In this document: one piece after another, positions 5,761-9,829 of the stretch
How the letters are laid out: each line of letters starts with the position of its first letter
Position numbering within the stretch: position 1 is the first letter of the stretch
From: JANRKT01 sp033763355
Lineage (GTDB): Bacteria; Bacteroidota; Bacteroidia; Chitinophagales; Chitinophagaceae
Assembly: GCA_033763355.1 (NCBI GenBank)
Contig: JANRKT010000108.1
Coordinates: 1 to 9,829 of the forward strand
Direction: 5' to 3'
DNA length: 9,829 bases
Position numbers and translations under genes: made by a program
Notes under the pieces: model-generated
Told to the model about the DNA's origin: nothing
Seen by the model: the letters and a program-made list of their open reading frames with translations, nothing else
Database searches by the model: none

Positions 5761-8679
5761 CTACCGCACCAGCGCCTTATACACCGCTTCGTGTATATTG
5801 CCCCTTACATTCATGCGCAATAATTTATTGCTGCCATCCGGGTGCACCCTGTTGGAAAGAAAAATAAAAATGAGGTTGTTCTGCGGATCGGCCCAGGCAC
5901 ATGTGCCTGTAAAACCGGTATGACCGAAAGTTTGCGGAGAGGCGCTCAAACAGGGATAAGGCTCTTTACGTGCTGCATTGTCTTTTTCCGGTTTGTCAAA
6001 ACCAAGCCCCCTCCTGCTGATGGGGCTGCCGTAAGTGGTAAATAATTTTATAGTTGAATCTGAAATAAATTTCTTCCCGTTCATTCTTCCGCCATTTAAC
6101 AGCATCTGCATGATAACTGCAAGGTCATAAGCATTGCTGAACAAACCTGCATGGCCGGCTACACCGCCAAACATGGCAGCGCCGGGGTCATGCACATCAC
6201 CCCTTATGAGTTGCTGACGGAAAGATTTTTCATTTTCAGTAGGGGCTATCCTGTTTTTTGTAAAACGTTCAAGGGGTTTAAACCCTGTTGTTGTTAAAGC
6301 AAGGGGACGATAAAATGTTTTCGCTACATATTCATCAAGACCCATTCCGGTAACGGATTCCACAATTTTTCCGAGAAAAATAAAATCATTATCGCTGTAA
6401 ATGTACTGGCCTGGTTTTTCCAGCGGGCTTTGCAGTATGCGCCGGTACATGGTATCCGTCCAACCGTTCTGCATATACATGTTATCTGCAACGCGTATGC
6501 TGTAATGCGGTCCCGCCTGTTTACTGTAAAACCCGTTAAAGGGAACACCACTGATGGTATCAATAGTTTCCCTGTAAAAAGGTATCCATGCTTTTAACCT
6601 TGCCTGGTGCAGTAAAATATCGTGAATAACCAAATCTTCTTTATCGCTCCCTTTTACCCATCCGAGGTAATCAGAAAGTTTTTTCCGCAGGTCAAGCCGC
6701 CCTTCGTCGTAAAGTTTCATTACGGCTAATGTGGTTGCACATATCTTGGTAACAGAAGCCATGTCATAAACAGACTCAGGATTTACGGCTTCGGTGCTGT
6801 CATAAGTATAATGGCCAAATGCTTTGTAATAAGCAATCTTCCCGTCTTTTGCAACCAGCACCACGCAGCCCGGGGCAGCATGTTGTTGTATTGCGTCATT
6901 GGCCAGTGAATCTATTGCCTGCAGTTTATCTGCACCAATTCCCACAGTACCGGGCTGAACAGGGGGCAATAATTTTGTTGTAATGCCTGCGCCATATCTA
7001 AAATCGCTGCAAACTGTAACAGGCAACCTTCCTTTTGCAACAACCTCTCCACATAAAAGATCAGCAGCAACATCCTGTGTAATGGCTTCATCTTCATAAC
7101 AGGCAATGATATTTTTTGTTTCGCAGAAATTTTTAATTGCATAAGGGTTACCAAAAACAAACGTCACGCCATGTACCTGCTGCTGCACTTCTTTAACCAA
7201 CTGAACAGCCGCTGCGCTGATCCCAAAATTATTGGCGGGAAAACGGGCATAATTGTGAATGCCGGTTACTACCGCATCGTATCTCGTTTTTAGCAATTGC
7301 ACCAATGATGGTATCCTTGCAGTACCTTCCCGGTAATTGAAGTAAAATACATCTGCATTATAATCCAGTCTCATTCTTTTTGCAAAAGCATTGTCGTTGC
7401 TGATGCCCACAGCGAGGTAAGCAATTCTTGTATTCTGCGAAACAGGTAAAGGAAAACCGGCTGCATCATCGTTTCGTAAAACGGTAATGGCGTTTTCTGT
7501 TACCATCTTCCTGATTTCATCATTGCGCCGGTTGAGGTCCTGCCAGAGGTTATTTGTATTTATTGTTTGTTTCTCACTTAATCCATACCTGTATTTGGCA
7601 TGCAATACACGTTTTACATGATTGTTGACTGCATCCCACGTGAGCTTTTTCTTTTTAACAGCTTCCTTTACTTTTTTAATGCTTAACGGGATATCCCCCG
7701 GCAGGCACAACATGTCATTACCGGCAATGAGTGATTCAACAGCAATTTCCCCTGCGGGATAATATTTTGCCACAGCTTTCATCTCCAGTGCATCTGTAAA
7801 AGTAAGGCCCTGGTATCCCATCTCTTCCCGCATAAGCTGGGTAATTGTTTTATTGGAAACAGATGTTGGCCTGTTCTTCCGGTCATCAATTACAGGAACA
7901 GAAAGATGGGCCACCATTACACTCCCGATACCCGCTTTAAAAATTTCACGGAAGGGATAAAGTTCCAGTGAATCCAGTTGCTCCCTTGATTTATTGATCA
8001 GCGGCAAATCATGATGCGAATCAACCGACACATCGCCATGGCCGGGAAAATGTTTGGCACAGGCCATTACGCCGGCATCCTGAAGCCCTTTCATGTATTG
8101 TATGCCAAACTGCGCTACTTTGTATTTATCTTCCCCAAAAGAACGGTCATTTATAACGGGGTTATCCGGATTGTTATTTACATCCACCACCGGCGCATAG
8201 TTCACGTGTATCCCCATTCTTTTACATTGTTCGCCAATCCATCTGCCATATTCATAAACTACCTGTGTGTCCTGCATAGCCCCCAGCATCATTTGCCTGG
8301 GCAACCCTTTTACACTATCCAAAATGCGCATGCCCACTCCATTCTCCGCATCAATAGAAATCAGTATTGGTGTTTTAGCAATGCTTTGAAAATAGTTGAT
8401 GTAATTGGCTTGTGTTACCGGCCCTCCCTGAAAAAGGCAAATGCCGCCTACATTGTATTTTTCTACAGCTTCTTTTACAGCCTGGTCGTAAAAAGTGATT
8501 TTTCGTGTTTGCAGGTCTATAGCAGACATACGCACAACCATAAGCTGCGCAATCCTTTCATCTTCGCTTAAAGAATTGAAAACACTGTCAACCCATTTTT
8601 CTTCCGGGGTAACAGGGTTGTGTTGAAAAAAAAATGAATACAGGGCGGGGATGAGAAAAATAAAAAAAAGTTTCTTCAT
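5761..8679 (-). CDS. NagZ-type GH3 beta-N-acetylglucosaminidase fused to beta-lactamase-fold serine hydrolase
   Basis: A 972-residue exported protein with a Sec signal (MKKLFFIFLIPALYSFFF). The GH3 catalytic domain (~25-365) carries the NagZ signature KHFPGHGD (209-216) and DSHHDLP (220-226), where the Asp220/His222 dyad is the acid-base of NagZ enzymes; the nucleophile is Asp296 in TFTDALEM. Residues ~390-560 form a GH3 C-terminal-type domain. From ~580 there is a class C beta-lactamase/PBP-like domain with SVTK (Ser642, Lys645), YSD (761-763, the YxN position) and HTG (920-922, the KTG position). B. subtilis has these as adjacent genes, nagZ (ybbD) and amiE (ybbE), cleaving GlcNAc-MurNAc and MurNAc-L-Ala bonds in muropeptide recycling. 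The fusion therefore likely performs both steps in the periplasm. The amidase role is inferred, and the domain could instead be an esterase or D-aminopeptidase. Confidence 0.92.
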   Translation of the reverse strand: MKKLFFIFLIPALYSFFFQHNPVTPEEKWVDSVFNSLSEDERIAQLMVVRMSAIDLQTRKITFYDQAVKEAVEKYNVGGICLFQGGPVTQANYINYFQSIAKTPILISIDAENGVGMRILDSVKGLPRQMMLGAMQDTQVVYEYGRWIGEQCKRMGIHVNYAPVVDVNNNPDNPVINDRSFGEDKYKVAQFGIQYMKGLQDAGVMACAKHFPGHGDVSVDSHHDLPLINKSREQLDSLELYPFREIFKAGIGSVMVAHLSVPVIDDRKNRPTSVSNKTITQLMREEMGYQGLTFTDALEMKAVAKYYPAGEIAVESLIAGNDMLCLPGDIPLSIKKVKEAVKKKKLTWDAVNNHVKRVLHAKYRYGLSEKQTINTNNLWQDLNRRNDEIRKMVTENAITVLRNDDAAGFPLPVSQNTRIAYLAVGISNDNAFAKRMRLDYNADVFYFNYREGTARIPSLVQLLKTRYDAVVTGIHNYARFPANNFGISAAAVQLVKEVQQQVHGVTFVFGNPYAIKNFCETKNIIACYEDEAITQDVAADLLCGEVVAKGRLPVTVCSDFRYGAGITTKLLPPVQPGTVGIGADKLQAIDSLANDAIQQHAAPGCVVLVAKDGKIAYYKAFGHYTYDSTEAVNPESVYDMASVTKICATTLAVMKLYDEGRLDLRKKLSDYLGWVKGSDKEDLVIHDILLHQARLKAWIPFYRETIDTISGVPFNGFYSKQAGPHYSIRVADNMYMQNGWTDTMYRRILQSPLEKPGQYIYSDNDFIFLGKIVESVTGMGLDEYVAKTFYRPLALTTTGFKPLERFTKNRIAPTENEKSFRQQLIRGDVHDPGAAMFGGVAGHAGLFSNAYDLAVIMQMLLNGGRMNGKKFISDSTIKLFTTYGSPISRRGLGFDKPEKDNAARKEPYPCLSASPQTFGHTGFTGTCAWADPQNNLIFIFLSNRVHPDGSNKLLRMNVRGNIHEAVYKALVR

Positions 8680-8722
8680 ATCTGTACAACTGCTTGAATA
8701 AACGGTTAAAATGACCCGTAAA

Positions 8723-8730
8723 CAAATTTA
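8723..8730 (-). promoter_or_regulatory. Putative -7 box (TAAATTTG) for the GH3/serine hydrolase gene
   Basis: Read on the minus strand, TAAATTTG matches TAnnTTTG exactly. It would start transcription near 8717 and leave a leader of about 38 nt before the ATG at 8679. No -33 TTG is evident at the expected distance. The box suggests the fusion gene has its own promoter and is not simply read from the lipoprotein gene 97 bp upstream. Confidence 0.5.
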
Positions 8731-8776
8731 GCTGAATTGATGATGGTATTTATTAAAAAATGCCGGGAGGTTACTT

Positions 8777-9382
8777 TTATTCTTCTTTGATGAATATGTT
8801 TATATCATGCGGGGCCGTTTCATCGCCTCCAAAATAAGGAAACAATTTATAGCGACTGAAAGTACCGCCACTGCAATGCCGTGCAAGAGAATCGGTTTTA
8901 CCTGCCACTGTAAAATAATACTGCTTCTCACCGGCAGTTACGGAACATGAAAATATTTTTTTAATATCAACTGTGCTGTGCTTACGTATGGTCCGTATTC
9001 CATTGCTGTAAGCATAAACATATACAACCAGTTCTTTTCCGTTCCATGCCCATCCAAGCCTTGCGCTGTTCTCATGATGATCAGTATTGCAGTCGGAAAA
9101 ACCAATGAGCTTATTTACATCGCCCTGGTTATTGGCTGCCGAAGTGGTATAAATTGCAGTGCTGTCAAACATCACTTTACAATTCACCCCATTCCCACTG
9201 AGCGCCACTACATGGCTTTGCTCTGAAAAATGGTTTCCTTTTTTGATAACATATTTTTCAAAGCCACTTACATCAGGGTTACCCGGTTCAGCATTTTCTG
9301 ATTCGGGGACTTCCAGCTTGCCGCAAGAGAAAACCGCAGCGAGCATTGCAAAAAATAAAATATGTGCAGGCCTGTTGTTCAT
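8777..9382 (-). CDS. Hypothetical lipoprotein, 201 residues
   Basis: The start is placed at ATG 9382 because it opens directly on a lipoprotein signal peptide: basic n-region (MNNRPAH), hydrophobic core and lipobox VFSC with Cys20. The frame extends upstream to 9520, but that extension lacks signal features and would run back into the mutL promoter. After the cysteine come ~20 polar, Pro/Glu/Asn-rich residues, a typical linker, then ~160 residues that look beta-rich. Landmarks are DCNTDHHENSARLGWAWNG (97-115) and a C-terminal LFPYFGGDETAPHDINIFI (180-198). The latter resembles the ending of secreted jelly-roll or lectin-like proteins in this phylum, but I cannot name the family. Beyond the lipobox, cysteines 68, 98, 146 and 170 could form disulfides. 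It lies 97 bp upstream of the GH3 fusion gene on the same strand; any functional link is speculative. Confidence 0.75.
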   Translation of the reverse strand: MNNRPAHILFFAMLAAVFSCGKLEVPESENAEPGNPDVSGFEKYVIKKGNHFSEQSHVVALSGNGVNCKVMFDSTAIYTTSAANNQGDVNKLIGFSDCNTDHHENSARLGWAWNGKELVVYVYAYSNGIRTIRKHSTVDIKKIFSCSVTAGEKQYYFTVAGKTDSLARHCSGGTFSRYKLFPYFGGDETAPHDINIFIKEE

Positions 9383-9410
9383 AAAAGCAAAATGATTAAC
9401 GGAAAAAACA

Positions 9411-9437
9411 AAAACAGATTTCAAAGAGGACTGTTTT
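9411..9437. promoter_or_regulatory. Inverted repeat in the lipoprotein-mutL divergent region
   Basis: AAAACAG (9411-9417) and CTGTTTT (9431-9437) are perfect 7-bp inverted repeats separated by 13 bp. They lie 29-55 bp upstream of the lipoprotein start and 35-61 bp upstream of the mutL -7 box. This spacing suits a dimeric regulator operator or a leader hairpin for the lipoprotein mRNA. An A/T-rich chance match is possible. Confidence 0.3.
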
Positions 9438-9471
9438 AATGGGCGGGATAAGATAAACCCTGTATTAGCCT

Positions 9472-9479
9472 TACATTTG
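9472..9479 (+). promoter_or_regulatory. Putative -7 box (TACATTTG) for mutL
   Basis: TACATTTG is an exact TAnnTTTG match. Transcription would begin around 9485, just after the GTG at 9482 and about 18 nt before the TTG at 9503, which argues for TTG as the mutL start. A -33 TTG is not obvious. Confidence 0.5.
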
Positions 9480-9502
9480 CCGTGGACCCAATTATAAAAA
9501 AA

Positions 9503-9829
9503 TTGCCTGATATTATTCAATTATTACCGGACAACATTGCCAACCAGATTGCTGCAGGAGAGGTGATCCAGCGGCCGGCAAGTGCCGTAAAAGAACTGCT
9601 TGAAAATGCCATTGATGCAGGTGCAACTGAAATTAAACTGATTGTGAATGAGGCTGGTAAATCGCTTATTCAGGTAATTGACAACGGCAGCGGCATGAGC
9701 GAAACCGATGCCCGCATGGCTTTTGAACGGCATGCCACTTCCAAAATCTCGGAAATAGAAGATCTTTTCCGCATACGCACCATGGGGTTCCGCGGGGAAG
9801 CCCTCGCTTCTATTGCCGCTGTGGCCCAG
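9503..9829 (+). CDS. mutL: DNA mismatch repair protein MutL, 3'-truncated
   Basis: The N-terminal 109 codons of MutL, the GHKL-family ATPase that couples MutS mismatch recognition to downstream repair, are present; the gene runs off the window end. ATP-binding motifs are intact: NQIAAGEV (14-21), KELLENAIDAGA (30-41) with catalytic Glu34 and Mg-binding Asn35, DNGSGM (60-65), RHATSKI (76-82) and MGFRGEAL (94-101). The start is uncertain. TTG 9503 gives LPDIIQLLPDNI, matching the usual MPDIIQLLPD-type N-terminus of Bacteroidota MutL, and lies just downstream of a -7 box. In-frame GTG 9482 would add seven residues (VDPIIKK). No ATG is available in frame before the conserved core. The gene is divergent from the lipoprotein gene. 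Confidence 0.95.
   Translation, partial: MPDIIQLLPDNIANQIAAGEVIQRPASAVKELLENAIDAGATEIKLIVNEAGKSLIQVIDNGSGMSETDARMAFERHATSKISEIEDLFRIRTMGFRGEALASIAAVAQ

Noticed and set aside
5732..5764. GTAGT/ACTAC pair between the convergent stops as a bidirectional terminator.
   Set aside because: A 5-bp stem with a 23-nt loop is too weak to support the call.
8011..8571. A 186-codon open frame on the plus strand.
   Set aside because: It lies wholly inside the GH3 catalytic domain on the opposite strand, and its translation is low-complexity and without motifs; it is a shadow of the real gene.
9383..9520. Upstream extension of the lipoprotein frame (46 more residues).
   Set aside because: The extension would bury a clean lipoprotein signal peptide inside the protein and overlaps the mutL promoter; the internal ATG at 9382 is the sensible start.
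1..9829. CRISPR arrays, tRNA/rRNA genes, transposases, phage or defence genes.
   Set aside because: None found by eye on either strand: no regularly spaced repeats, tRNA-like sequences or characteristic protein motifs.

Overview
The window reads as chromosomal DNA of a Bacteroidota bacterium, most likely of the Chitinophagaceae or a close relative. The evidence is the MutL N-terminus (LPDIIQLLPDNIANQIAAGE), perfect TAnnTTTG-type -7 boxes (the Bacteroidota housekeeping promoter consensus) upstream of several genes, the general lack of strong Shine-Dalgarno sequences, and a NagZ-serine hydrolase fusion. The assignment comes from remembered family patterns, not a search. There are no phage genes, transposases, CRISPR arrays, tRNAs or rRNAs.

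Layout. Positions 1-651 (+) hold the 3' part of holB (DNA polymerase III delta'). A 298-bp gap follows, then ricT (PSP1 domain, 950-2113, +), repeating the holB-ricT neighbourhood also found in Bacillus. Positions 2114-2408 are non-coding but structured. An imperfect 44-bp direct repeat copies the start region of the next gene 107 bp upstream. Between the copies lie a perfect 9-bp stem-loop and a good -7 box, and a 38-codon upstream reading frame ends in an ATGA overlap with the gene. That gene is a secreted type-B carboxylesterase (2409-3977, +), followed after 59 bp by an exported HELTH-motif zinc metallopeptidase of unrecognised family (4037-4777, +) and a membrane-anchored alpha/beta hydrolase (4891-5736, +).

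The alpha/beta hydrolase converges, with 24 bp between stops, on a large minus-strand gene (5761-8679). It encodes an exported 972-residue protein: a GH3 NagZ-type beta-N-acetylglucosaminidase fused to a C-terminal beta-lactamase-fold serine hydrolase. Behind it on the same strand is an unrecognised small lipoprotein (8777-9382). This is divergent from mutL, whose first 109 codons (from 9503) end the window.

How the genes relate. holB, ricT and mutL are conserved core genes for replication, RNA-maturation regulation and mismatch repair. The middle is a run of cell-envelope or exported hydrolases. The clearest functional story is the fusion protein: it joins the two activities that the neighbouring B. 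subtilis genes nagZ and amiE supply separately in muropeptide recycling. The other exported enzymes share only location, and no common pathway can be read from the sequence. The least explained signal is the duplicated, hairpin-bearing leader of the carboxylesterase.
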